DNA of 60,902 nucleotides. It comes from an uncultured Clostridium sp. Lineage in GTDB: Bacteria > Bacillota > Clostridia > TANB77 > CAG-508. Positions 40,070 to 48,839 of this stretch are shown here, piece after piece; the first letter of the stretch is position 1, and every line of letters starts with the position of its first letter. The position numbers and the translations under genes are program-made. The notes under the pieces are model-generated. The model did no database searches, was not told the DNA's origin, and saw only the letters and a list, made by a program, of their open reading frames with translations. Where the stretch lies: NCBI GenBank assembly GCA_946409935.1, contig CAMJYG010000004.1:1-60902 (forward strand), given 5' to 3'.

Positions 40070-41077
40070 TTAAATATTACTAATAATTTTTATTATATTA
40101 TCTAATTGACTATAATTATACTTTATTTCATTTATTGATTGTATTACCTCATTTTCAGCAAGCTCAATTTCATCTTGTTCATAATTATTCTCTATGCACA
40201 ATGATCTTTTTAGATTATAATTAAGCCATCCAAGTCCACCATAGTTATCTGCATAAACAAGCTCTTCTGCATTTTTATCAATATTGCCTTTATAATATTT
40301 TTTATAACTTTTTATTAGTATTTCAAATTTATTATAGTCTATATTTTCTACATCTCCACCAGACCAATACCAAGCAACCTGTATTAATTCAATAGTAGGA
40401 TTTATATATCCACTTGCTTCCCAATCTATAATAAACGGCTTATATTCTTGCCACATTACATTTTTTCTATCTAAATCAGTATAACTAATTATTAAATTCT
40501 CATTAGCATATTCTAATGCCTTAATTGATTTTTCATTTAATTTATATAATAAGTCAATATTCTCCTTTAATAAATTTGTATATACTTTATTATTTTTTTC
40601 TGCAAAATTACAATATTTATTCCATTCAAAATATTCTAAGTCTATATTTTTTCTTTTTTCATCTTCAATTTCAGTAAAATCTATATTATGAATCTTTGCT
40701 AAAATCTCTCCAATGATTTCACAATGTTTTTCTTCAATTTCATCGGCATTTAGTATTCTAGCATCTAGCCATTCAAAAATCATATAATAATTATCATCTA
40801 TTTTAGTTATAACTTCATCATTTACCTTCAAAGCTCCAATTCCTGTAATTCCATTTTGTATTGCAATTTCAGAAACTTTTTCTGAAAATATAAAATTTGA
40901 AAATGCTTCTTTTCTTTTCATTACACCTGGATTAAGTTCTTTTATTGCATATATCCCTTTATCTGTTACAACTTTGTACATTCTATGAGATAATCCACCA
41001 CTAACTTTATTTATCTCTTTTACACAAGTTCCAATCTTTGTTTCTATTACTAGTTTTTCTATATTACTTTCTTTCAA
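40070..41077 (-). CDS. Aminoglycoside/choline-type phosphotransferase family protein
   Basis: 335 aa protein-kinase-like fold: SGGLSHRMYKVVTDKGIYAIKEL (ATP loop and Lys), YMIFEWLDA hinge, catalytic ISYTDLDRKNVMW (Asp-x-Asp in place of the usual HGD) and metal Asp in PFIIDWEASG. It phosphorylates a small hydroxyl compound or acts like CotS-type spore proteins. The start appears to be TTG 41077 after GAAGGG. Confidence 0.85.
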   Translation of the reverse strand: MKESNIEKLVIETKIGTCVKEINKVSGGLSHRMYKVVTDKGIYAIKELNPGVMKRKEAFSNFIFSEKVSEIAIQNGITGIGALKVNDEVITKIDDNYYMIFEWLDARILNADEIEEKHCEIIGEILAKIHNIDFTEIEDEKRKNIDLEYFEWNKYCNFAEKNNKVYTNLLKENIDLLYKLNEKSIKALEYANENLIISYTDLDRKNVMWQEYKPFIIDWEASGYINPTIELIQVAWYWSGGDVENIDYNKFEILIKSYKKYYKGNIDKNAEELVYADNYGGLGWLNYNLKRSLCIENNYEQDEIELAENEVIQSINEIKYNYSQLDNIIKIISNI

Positions 41078-41097
41078 TATTTTTTGTACCCTTCAAT

Positions 41098-41583
41098 TTA
41101 TTTATTTTGAAATACAAATATTCCATCTTCAAAAATATTATTCTTTTCGGTATATTCATCTATAACACTCTTCCAAAATGAAAAAGCACTTTCACTTCCA
41201 TAAGATGGCTTTACTTCCCAATTTCCTTTGTGCATATCAAATAATTCAATTGCTACTCGCTTGCCTATCTTTAATCGTCTATATTTAGGCACAATCATAA
41301 ATTCGGCTATACTATAACCATCTTTACTTTTCTGCATAAATTGATTAATCATAGCAAATCCTAAAATTTTATTAGTTTCTTGCTCTTTTATAATATAAGC
41401 TTTTCTATTATTATCTTGAAAATAACTATCAAACCATTTATATTCAAATATTGCTTCTTCATTCATTTCATTTAAATCTGTTAAGCTTTCTTCAAATAAT
41501 GAATATTGCAATAATCTATATAAGATATTCTTATCTTCAATTTTTACTCGCTCTAATTTATACTGTATTATATTTCTGCCCAT
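41098..41583 (-). CDS. GNAT acetyltransferase
   Basis: 161 aa. KVRIED-like start (ERVKIEDKNILYRLLQY), then AEFMIVPKYRRLKIGKRVAIELFD with the acetyl-CoA loop and PSYGSESAFSFWKSVIDEY. Complete, with GGAGG before the ATG. Same group as predicted acetyltransferases of unknown target. Confidence 0.9.
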   Translation of the reverse strand: MGRNIIQYKLERVKIEDKNILYRLLQYSLFEESLTDLNEMNEEAIFEYKWFDSYFQDNNRKAYIIKEQETNKILGFAMINQFMQKSKDGYSIAEFMIVPKYRRLKIGKRVAIELFDMHKGNWEVKPSYGSESAFSFWKSVIDEYTEKNNIFEDGIFVFQNK

Positions 41584-41607
41584 AGAAATTCCTCCATTTT
41601 TATCATT

Positions 41608-42213
41608 CTAATTTGCTTTATTTTTTATTTCCTTTAACCTATTATATAAGATTTGAACAGATTCTTTTGCCAATGGATTGTCTATATATTTTTCATCATC
41701 TCTTCTTTTACAAAAATCTTCAAGTTCTGTAATTGCTATATCAACATTTTCTTTATTAACTTTATCATTACATACTTGAATAGCAGTATTTATATAACCA
41801 CATATACTACAAGCTGTCATTGCTTTAAAATAAGATAGTTCAGGAAGAGTTGATACTTTATATAAATTCATAGCAAAATCATCATCAATTTTTTTAGGAT
41901 TAGTAAGAATTATTTTATCAGCTGTGTATATTCCATTATCACTTACTGTCTTATAGATTTTAGTATCTTCTGGAATTTTAACTTCGCATAATGTATCTCC
42001 TCTAATTAACCATCTAAAAATATACTCATAAGAAGAAATACAAAATCCTCCCATTTTTGTTCTATCAGTTGCATTTAAATCCACTTTATGGTCTGCAACA
42101 ACAACTTCATTTAAAGGAAATCTTCTTCCATCACTATATTCTTTAATTGTTTGAATAACTCTATAATATTTACCATTTTTATCTGCTTCACATTCAAAAA
42201 ACTTGCCAATCAT
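41608..42213 (-). CDS. Hypothetical protein (about 201 aa)
   Basis: Not recognised with certainty. The N-terminal half (CISSYEYIFRWLIRGDTLCEV then IPEDTKIYK) resembles phage-type proteins that follow pentapeptide or DUF7666-like domains. The C-terminal half is helical (AVTELEDFCKRRDD-like). ATG 42213 has AGGTGG upstream. Confidence 0.65.
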   Translation of the reverse strand: MIGKFFECEADKNGKYYRVIQTIKEYSDGRRFPLNEVVVADHKVDLNATDRTKMGGFCISSYEYIFRWLIRGDTLCEVKIPEDTKIYKTVSDNGIYTADKIILTNPKKIDDDFAMNLYKVSTLPELSYFKAMTACSICGYINTAIQVCNDKVNKENVDIAITELEDFCKRRDDEKYIDNPLAKESVQILYNRLKEIKNKAN

Positions 42214-42229
42214 AATTACCACCTAAATT

Positions 42230-42415
42230 TATTGTATTATTATTTTTCTCATATAAATATAACCATCTATATCTTTTTCTGCTTTTAATATAAAATTATA
42301 TTTATCTATGTCCGAGCATAAATAAAAATCTTCTTTTTGTCCATCATATACATCCATTAATTCGTCTAAATTAGTGTCTTCTAGATATTATTTTATTATC
42401 TTCCAATTTATCTCC
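42230..42415 (-). pseudogene. Broken small gene
   Basis: A GAGGAG site and TTG start give MEDNKIIS. A frame change, not at CGG, is then needed to reach LDELMDVYDGQKEDFYLC and the rest. Not recognised. The frame is lost in an A/T run. Confidence 0.4.
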
Positions 42416-42529
42416 ACTCCTCTTGCTAACTTATAAAAGTATATCATAAAACTAAAAAAAATTAAATAGCACAAAGTAATGTATTTAAACTTTACCAAAG
42501 ATTTTTAACTAAAAATACACCGAAGTGTA

Positions 42530-42662
42530 CGCACTCTGCATTTTATCTGTATAAAAATATTTTTAACAGAGTATTAGAAAGCTTGTCTTTCTATATGTTT
42601 TTAGGAAGTGCTCTGCTTTCCTTATCCTGCCCTATAAATTTTCCAAAAATTTATAGGGCAAA
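42530..42662 (-). promoter_or_regulatory. Structured non-coding region, oriT-like
   Basis: On the minus strand: CCTATAAATTTT palindrome, GGCAGGAT, hairpin AGGAA..TTCCT and hairpin AGAAAG-ACAAG-CTTTCT in fixed order. The same order with strong identity is found at 51766-51866. Such layouts occur at transfer origins, though no relaxase gene is present. Confidence 0.45.
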
Positions 42663-42718
42663 AGTCAAACCAATGTATAAAAAATTTTATTGATTTTTAT
42701 TTTTTTAAATATTTTTTT

Positions 42719-42892
42719 CGTTACTTGTAACATAATTTATACTTTTTTAGTGTTTCATAATGTTATTTTCTTCTATTTTTAAAATTTTGAAAAACGTTAC
42801 ATTGTAACAAAATAGTAACGCAAATAGATTCTTTTAAATTTTAAAAATATTGCTATTACTGAATTACAAGGTTTGGCGTTACATTGTAACGC
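42719..42892. promoter_or_regulatory. Three GTTAC(A)TTGTAAC palindromes upstream of xis
   Basis: CGTTACTTGTAAC at 42719-42731, CGTTACATTGTAAC at 42795-42808 and GCGTTACATTGTAACGC at 42876-42892. Regular spacing of about 80 bp suggests binding sites for a dimeric regulator or integrase accessory protein. Confidence 0.55.
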
Positions 42893-43093
42893 ACAAGTAA
42901 CGGATTGGTAACGGAGAGAAAGAGTTAGAACTTGATATAGAGTTAGAGAAAAATTTGACTAAACTAAACCAAACTAAACTTTTTTATTTAACATAAGATT
43001 TTGCAAAAACATTGCAAAATTCTGCAGTATACTTTTGAATCTCAACTTGATATACTTTTTTCATAATCATTTTTAACTTGTTGGAGGTATCTT

Positions 43094-43312
43094 ATGAACA
43101 ACAATTCTCAAAAATATTATAAATCTATGTTTAAAGATTATCCTGATATTGTAAATGTAAAACAATTACAAATAATGCTAGGTGGTATCAGTAAAAAGTT
43201 AGCTTATACTTTACTGAAAAATAATTTAATAAATTCTATCAAAATTGGACGACAATATAAAATTGCTAAAGTTGATGTAATTTTATATCTTACTCAAAAT
43301 AATAACTCATAA
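43094..43312 (+). CDS. Excisionase-like helix-turn-helix protein
   Basis: 72 aa MerR-like winged helix: VNVKQLQIMLGGISKKLAYTLL then IKIGRQYKIAKVDVILYLTQ, as in Tn916-family Xis and helix_turn_helix_17 proteins. GGAGG before the ATG. It lies 90 nt upstream of the integrase and is likely to control directionality of recombination. Confidence 0.88.
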   Translation: MNNNSQKYYKSMFKDYPDIVNVKQLQIMLGGISKKLAYTLLKNNLINSIKIGRQYKIAKVDVILYLTQNNNS

Positions 43313-43402
43313 CTAGATTTTCGATGAAATCTATGGTATTATAATCACAATATTATAAATAGTAGGTAAATCTAATTCTGTTATGAATGAAAGGAGTTCT
43401 CT

Positions 43403-44686
43403 ATGAAAAATATAACAGAAAACCTACGAAAAACAAATATAAGTGTTAGTTTACATGAAAAAAATAATATATATCAAGCAGTAATTAATTATAAAGATGA
43501 TAATAATAAAAGAAAACAAAAATGGGTATCAACTGGTATTAAAGTAGTTCGTGGTAATAAAAGAATTGCTATGCAAAAAGCAGAAGAGTTAAGAGAAAAA
43601 TTTGAAACAACTTATAATCTTCAAAATCGTATTAAACAAGAAAACGATGAACAGGCTAAAAAGTATATGTTATTTAGACAAAAATTGAATAATATTGATT
43701 CTAGCAAGAATTATGATGAAAACATTTTATATTTTGACTACTTAAATTTATGGATTGAAAAAGTAAAAACTAATCTTGAACCAACAACCTATACATCTCA
43801 TTTACAAATGATTAATTCAAGAATTAAAAATTATTTTGCTTTAAATCCAATTAAATTACTAGAATTAGAACCAATTAATATTCAAAACTTTTATGATATT
43901 TTACTAGCTGATGGCTTAAAGCCTACCACTGTTATTCGCTATCATGCTATTATTAGAAAATCACTTGACTATGCTTTTAAGAATGATTTAATTGTAAATA
44001 ATCCTGCAGATAAAGTGAAACGACCTAAAAAGAATATTTTTGTCGGTTCTTTCTTCTCTGAAAATGAACTTAATATATTATTTGAGAAATCAAAAAATGA
44101 TCCACTTAATTTAGTTATTTTGCTTACTGCTTTTTATGGATTAAGAAGAAGTGAAGTTTTAGGTTTGAAATGGTCTGCAATTGATTTTGAAAACAAAACC
44201 ATTACTATTAAACATACAATAGTAGAAGTAAAATTAAATGGCAAAAATCAGATTTTAGGCAAAGACAGAACTAAAACTAATTCTAGCCATAGAACTCTAC
44301 CTTTAACTGATGAAGTAATTAATGCTTTAAATACTGCTAGAAATAGGCAAAAATATTATAAAAGAAAATTTAAGAAAAGCTATATTACACAATATGAAGA
44401 ATATGTATGTTTAAAGCCTGATGGTTCTTTAATTAAACCTGATTATGTTACAAGACACTTTCCTCTTTTGCTTAAAAATAGTGGCTTAAGACATATTCGT
44501 TTTCATGATTTAAGACATTCATGTGCTAGTTTATTGCTAGCAAGAAATATACCTATGAAAGCTATTCAAGAGTGGCTTGGTCATTCTGATTTTTCTACTA
44601 CTGCTAATATATATGCTCATTTAGATATAAATTCTAAATTGTTATCTGCAGAAGCTATATCTTCTGCATTTATTCTAAAAAAATAA
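43403..44686 (+). CDS. Tyrosine integrase (Tn916-type)
   Basis: 427 aa. An N-terminal arm-binding domain (YKDDNNKRKQKWVSTGIKV), a core-binding SAM-like domain (YLNLWIEKVKTNLEPTTYTSH) and a catalytic domain with Arg in YGLRRSEVLGL, HDLRHSCASLL, GHSDFSTT and Tyr in NIYAHLD. AAAGGAG site. No CGG codon. It would catalyse excision and integration of the 34.8-44.8 kb element. Confidence 0.95.
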   Translation: MKNITENLRKTNISVSLHEKNNIYQAVINYKDDNNKRKQKWVSTGIKVVRGNKRIAMQKAEELREKFETTYNLQNRIKQENDEQAKKYMLFRQKLNNIDSSKNYDENILYFDYLNLWIEKVKTNLEPTTYTSHLQMINSRIKNYFALNPIKLLELEPINIQNFYDILLADGLKPTTVIRYHAIIRKSLDYAFKNDLIVNNPADKVKRPKKNIFVGSFFSENELNILFEKSKNDPLNLVILLTAFYGLRRSEVLGLKWSAIDFENKTITIKHTIVEVKLNGKNQILGKDRTKTNSSHRTLPLTDEVINALNTARNRQKYYKRKFKKSYITQYEEYVCLKPDGSLIKPDYVTRHFPLLLKNSGLRHIRFHDLRHSCASLLLARNIPMKAIQEWLGHSDFSTTANIYAHLDINSKLLSAEAISSAFILKK

Positions 44687-44688
44687 CA

Positions 44689-44723
44689 AATCTAGTTTTT
44701 TTGATTTTTATAAACTAGATTTG
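44689..44723 (+). terminator. Terminator after integrase
   Basis: AAATCTAGTTTT and AACTAGATTT form the stem, right after the stop codon. Confidence 0.7.
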
Positions 44724-44767
44724 CTATAACAAAATTTATTAATTTAATAACATTTATCTAAAATTAT

Positions 44768-44793
44768 ACTTTGGTTAGATTTTGGTTAGATGT
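44768..44793. repeat. Direct repeat, candidate right attachment site
   Basis: Matches 34820-34845 in 25 of 26 positions. It contains GGTTAGAT twice at 11-bp spacing, like integrase arm sites. The rest of 44687-44973 has a CCTGCCCTC-type segment similar in part to the oriT-like regions and no gene. Confidence 0.6.
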
Positions 44794-44973
44794 AAAAAAA
44801 TATTTATCTAACATTAAATTCATCTCTCCATACAGTAGCAATAATTTCAAAGCTATTTAAGATTAAGCACTGATACGCACTCCACATGTATCGCTCGTTT
44901 CCTGTAAATAGTTTTCGCTATCCTCGTATGTGTATTGGCGATGTGTGAACACTCGCTTTCCTGCCCTCAATTA

Positions 44974-45829
44974 TTATTGAGGTAACTTTTTATTATCTTC
45001 TAAATATTTATAATTTAATCTATTTCCTTTACTAATAATAGTTTCTCCTAATTTTTGCTCTAGATCATCTCTAGCTGTTTTAGCTACTTTTCCTCCTGCT
45101 TTTGCAATCTTTCTATTTGCTTTTAGTCCTTGCGGTTTATGTTTTTTTTGCAAGTTCACGAGTTGCAATTTCTCCTAAATCTGTAAGAGCAACTTCAACA
45201 TCTGTCATATTATCTCTTAAAGATTCTTTTCTAATATTTTTATATTTCTTATATTCTGATGCTTTCATTCCTGACCATGTTTTATATATATCATTGGTTA
45301 AAACTGCATATTCATAATTTTCTTTTATACCATTTTCTTTCCAAATATCAGTTAATTTTTTTCTATCCAATATTCCTTTAAGTCTTGCTTCAATCCATTT
45401 ATCTGAATACCCTTTATTCCTATAGTAATCAATTGCTCTATTAACAGCAATTTCTGGATCAAAAACTTCATCTATTCTTTCTTTACCTAAAGAAGCTAAC
45501 CATAACTTAAATGGTTCTGCTTTTGAACTTGGTACTGACTCTATTAATCTTAAAATACCTTTTGTATCTAATGTATCTGTTTCTCTAAATTTTCCATCTT
45601 TAGCTTTCATTTTCAACTGCACGATATTTTCGTGCAGTTCACTTCCTTCTTCTATTAATTTTCGTTTTAAATCACTCCAATAATTTCTTGGAATTTTACT
45701 ATCTGTCAATGCACTAATAACATCAACTACACTAAAAAAATATTCTTCTTTTTCTGCATTCCATATACTTCTTATTTCAGTTCCTTCAAAAAGATTTGAG
45801 ATTGTTTCCAATTTATTATTATCATCCAT
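44974..45829 (-). pseudogene. Bro-N domain antirepressor-like protein with A-run frameshift
   Basis: N-terminal Bro-N fold (EIRSIWNAEKEEYFFSVVDVISAL, NYWSDLKRKL) and the helical C-terminus of the DinD/phage antirepressor group. Frame 0 stops after RELAKKT. The normal end (KKHKPQGLKANRKIAKAGGK) follows if one A is removed from an 8-A run at about 45146-45153. This is a homopolymer change, not a CGG site. It could be a sequencing error. GGAGG start. Confidence 0.85.
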
Positions 45830-45871
45830 GTAAAATACCTCCTTACAATTTTATAAGTGTTTAAAAATTAC

Positions 45872-46258
45872 TTACATAGGTTTTAATCTGTTTGTAAAAG
45901 CACTTTTTAATGCTTCTAGCATTTGCTCACTTCTTAGTTCTTTTTGTCTTTTATCTTCTATATACTCTTCTACTGTCCATTTTTTCAATCTTGATAAAGC
46001 TAATTTCTTATTTTGGTTTAATATATCAATAATATTTTTTATCATAAGTATCTCTTCGTATGTTATTTCTTTTTTTGATAAAAATTGCGTATCTAACATA
46101 AATTCATACCTTACTTCTTTTTCTAAGCAAATTGGTTTTGCAATAATAATAAATGCTCCAATTTGTACTAAAAAATCACATGAACTGAAATTAGTTTTTA
46201 CTTTATAACCTTCTATTGTATTTTTAATAATCTCTTTTTTTAAGTCTGTTAAATTCAC
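45872..46258 (-). CDS. Hypothetical protein (128 aa)
   Basis: Not recognised. LTDLKKEIIKNTIEGYKVKT, then CDFLVQIGAFIIIAKP and a basic C-terminal helix. Start GTG 46258 is set by AGGAAGTG and by a consensus promoter upstream that overlaps the longer reading frame. A mobile-element accessory protein is likely. Confidence 0.55.
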   Translation of the reverse strand: MNLTDLKKEIIKNTIEGYKVKTNFSSCDFLVQIGAFIIIAKPICLEKEVRYEFMLDTQFLSKKEITYEEILMIKNIIDILNQNKKLALSRLKKWTVEEYIEDKRQKELRSEQMLEALKSAFTNRLKPM

Positions 46259-46286
46259 ATTATCACTTCCTAAATTATTTTTTGAT

Positions 46287-46315
46287 ATTATAAAACATTT
46301 ATTATTATTTGTCAA
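46287..46315 (-). promoter_or_regulatory. Consensus sigma-A promoter with palindromic operator
   Basis: Minus strand: TTGACA (46315-46310), 17 bp, TATAAT (46292-46287), both perfect. The palindrome CAAACGTTTG (46322-46313) overlaps the -35 box, as an operator would. It drives the 45872-46258 gene. Confidence 0.8.
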
Positions 46316-46341
46316 ACGTTTGTTTTATCGCAATAAGTTTT

Positions 46342-46365
46342 AACCGTATCGAATTTGATACGGTT
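46342..46365. terminator. Hairpin
   Basis: AACCGTATC and GATACGGTT form a 9-bp stem between the MazG remnant and the promoter above. Confidence 0.55.
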
Positions 46366-46388
46366 ACATCATAATATTACATATTTTC

Positions 46389-46748
46389 TTATTTCCAAGT
46401 TCTTTTTATATTTTCTTCTTCCTTATCTTTTAATGCTTTATATAAATCAATATTTAGTTTATTGCACACACTATTCAAAACAATAAAAACATCTGCGACT
46501 TCACTTTCTACTGTGTCATAGTGATTTAATTTATTATTATCTATGCTCATACTAGTAGCATTTTTTCTTATAGATTTTGCTAATTCTCCAACTTCTTCTA
46601 GTAGTAATAACATTGTTTTTTCTATCTCTTGATTCTCAAAACCTCTAATCTCAATTACTTCTTTTATATATTTTTGTACTTATTGTAACGTATTATTTTC
46701 ATTTAATTCATTCCATAATTCTAATTGCCTACCATTCAAATTTTCCAT
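46389..46748 (-). pseudogene. MazG-like pyrophosphohydrolase with in-frame TAA
   Basis: MENLNGRQLELWNELNENNT, then a TAA at 46682-46680, then VQKYIKEVIEIRGFENQEI and the metal motif EEVGELAKSIRK with EVADVFIVLN. Frame is continuous on both sides of the TAA, so this is a nonsense change. A shorter product from an internal start (46613) would lack the first helix. Confidence 0.7.
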
Positions 46749-46755
46749 ATTATTT

Positions 46756-47196
46756 TTATTTATTCCTTTCTTTTAAAAATTCTTCTAATTCAGTTTCATT
46801 AGAAAAAATTTTTTCAAAAATATTATACAAAGAATCTGTAGCATCAAATTTTCCAATTGCATAACATTTTTTATTTTGTCCATATGCTATTCCAGCTTCA
46901 ATATGACCTGATTTTCCTGCTGGTAATACAAGCAATAAATTATTACAACGATTTTCCTCTTCCATATCTATTTTAAAAATATTTAAAACTTCCTTACTTT
47001 TTAACCCCATGGATTCAAATGCTTTTTGTTTTTCATAGGGGTCTTCAATTCCTTGTCCATAACTTCCCATTGTTTCATCATTCTTTAAAAAGCAATAATA
47101 TGATATATTGTATTTGTCAAATAAATCACATATTTTTAAAATATTATCTTTGTTTCTAGCTCTTCCTGCTATAAAAAAATCATAGTTATTTTCCAT
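46756..47196 (-). CDS. Nucleoside 2-deoxyribosyltransferase-like protein
   Basis: 146 aa. DFFIAGRARN at the start and LLVLPAGKSGHIEAGIAYGQNKKCYAIG near the end give the Rossmann-like fold of deoxyribosyltransferases, with the catalytic Glu in HIEAGIA. It may recycle nucleosides. AAAGGAG site. Next to MazG-like, UDG-like and NTPase genes, so the group looks like a nucleotide-pool set. Confidence 0.7.
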   Translation of the reverse strand: MENNYDFFIAGRARNKDNILKICDLFDKYNISYYCFLKNDETMGSYGQGIEDPYEKQKAFESMGLKSKEVLNIFKIDMEEENRCNNLLLVLPAGKSGHIEAGIAYGQNKKCYAIGKFDATDSLYNIFEKIFSNETELEEFLKERNK

Positions 47197-47298
47197 TTTA
47201 CCAACTCCTTTTAAATTTTATATTTTCTTTTACTCTATATCTTATTATATTATTTCTAAATCTTTCATCTTGTCTTTTTAACATATTTTATAAATAAT

Positions 47299-47961
47299 TT
47301 ATGCTCCTTTATTGATTTCATTTTCAATAATCCAATTTATATCTTCAATAGATTTATCAATATTAAATCTTCCATTTCCAACAGGATAATATACTGAATA
47401 AAATTTATATTGCTCGTTTTTAATTTTATCTGTAAATAGTTGCTTTCTACATTGTGAAACAGATATTTTTTTATTTAATACTATTGAACTAACTTGGTTT
47501 CCAAATAAAATTATTACTTTAGGTTTTATAATTTCTATTTCTTGTTTTAATAATTCTAAGTACTGTTCATAAACACTATTTGGAAGTTCTCTTGCATCCT
47601 CTTGTGTACATTTGCCTAGATTAGTTATAAAATATTTATGTTTTTTTACATCATCATATACTTCTTCTGCAAATTCTTCTGTCCATTCACTTCCTTTAAT
47701 TTCTTTTATTTTATTATAAATATCGTCATTCATTAGATTTAATTTATAAAATAAATCCCATATATTTTTTGTTCCTATCCATGGTGATTTAAGTCCCTTC
47801 CAATTCTTTGAAGATGCTATATTCCTTCCTGTTGGATTCATAAATACAAAACATATATCTGGTTTTTCTGTACATCCTCCATTATAAATAGAATCTAAAT
47901 CTTCCGCACCATATTTTTTCTGTAATTTATCATATTTTACCTTTAAATCTTCTAATTTCAT
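47299..47961 (-). CDS. Uracil-DNA glycosylase-like protein
   Basis: 220 aa. DICFVFMNPTGRNIASS (water-activating loop), KYFITNLGKCTQEDAREL, KPKVIILFGNQVSSIVL and YYPVGNGRF fit the uracil-DNA glycosylase superfamily, probably a family-4/5-like or uncharacterised group. Start MKLEDLKVK with GGAG. A decayed copy of part of it lies near 29.0 kb. Confidence 0.75.
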   Translation of the reverse strand: MKLEDLKVKYDKLQKKYGAEDLDSIYNGGCTEKPDICFVFMNPTGRNIASSKNWKGLKSPWIGTKNIWDLFYKLNLMNDDIYNKIKEIKGSEWTEEFAEEVYDDVKKHKYFITNLGKCTQEDARELPNSVYEQYLELLKQEIEIIKPKVIILFGNQVSSIVLNKKISVSQCRKQLFTDKIKNEQYKFYSVYYPVGNGRFNIDKSIEDINWIIENEINKGA

Positions 47962-47990
47962 TGTTATCTCCTCTAATACAAAATAATATA

Positions 47991-48524
47991 TTATTTCCAA
48001 CTATCTCCATTTATATATTTAGTTAAAGCCATTATGAATGCCATCTCCGTTAAATCTATTCTTGACACTTTATCATGTGTTAATAGTTGTATTCCTCCAC
48101 CTTTATTATGTCTTTCTTCATCTTTTTCAAATATATTGTTCATAACTTGACTTAAATCCGTATTTATAATGTCTTGCACTAATCTTTCAGGTACTGGAAA
48201 AGATGGACTTGTGCCATAGCTTTCAAATTCTTTATTGTCTTCAATTAATGCTATATTTGTAATCATCCATCTACCTAACAACTTATTTATTCCACTTTCT
48301 ATAGATAAATATAAATCAGCATTTATATTATTTTCTTTTGCATACTTTTTCAAATTCTTAACTCTATTTTTAGCACCTATATATATTTCATCATCTACTG
48401 GTTGTTCTCCAACATTTGAATCTACAGGAATACCTTTAATCTCTACATCATTATAATAATTCAATAATGCTCTTTTTGCTCCTTCTATTTTTCCTTGATT
48501 TTTTGTTGCTATTAATACTTTCAT
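47991..48524 (-). CDS. Inosine/xanthosine triphosphatase (DUF84, YjjX type)
   Basis: 177 aa. IATKNQGKIEGAKRAL, PVDSNVGEQPVDDEIYIGAKNR, LSIESGI and the end of the NTPase fold. Hydrolyses damaged ITP and XTP. It works on the same substrates as RdgB at 2.6 kb but is a different family. It ends 30 bases upstream of the UDG-like start, so the two genes may form an operon. Confidence 0.88.
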   Translation of the reverse strand: MKVLIATKNQGKIEGAKRALLNYYNDVEIKGIPVDSNVGEQPVDDEIYIGAKNRVKNLKKYAKENNINADLYLSIESGINKLLGRWMITNIALIEDNKEFESYGTSPSFPVPERLVQDIINTDLSQVMNNIFEKDEERHNKGGGIQLLTHDKVSRIDLTEMAFIMALTKYINGDSWK

Positions 48525-48632
48525 TTATTTTTTATCTCCTTCTAATCCACTTTTATTATTTTATATCACAAATTTCTGTTTTTTCATAGTCTTTTACTAA
48601 TATTTATCCTTACATTTGCTTAATTGACACAA

Positions 48633-48709
48633 AATCTCCGATATAAATAATGTCAAGAGCGAGTGATAACGAGTTCATTTTACTCTTGATATTATTTTTA
48701 TTGGAGATT
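48633..48709. terminator. Long inverted repeat
   Basis: AATCTCC...TCAAGAG (48633-48659) pairs with CTCTTGA...GGAGATT (48683-48709). It forms a 27-bp imperfect stem in the 48525-48839 gap and may be a terminator or an element end. Confidence 0.6.
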
Positions 48710-48839
48710 AGAATTGCTTTGCAAATGTTATAAAAAAAGCATCAGCACATATCTACTGACACCTAAATAATAAAGATTCTCTATAACTCATTTCAATAAA
48801 TTCTTTCTAACACTTGAAATATCTGGTTCTATTACATAT

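Noticed and set aside
45146-45153. Bro-N frameshift as another CGGN site
   Set aside because: The shift lies in a run of eight A with no CGG. It is an ordinary homopolymer change or error, and serves as a contrast to the seven sites.
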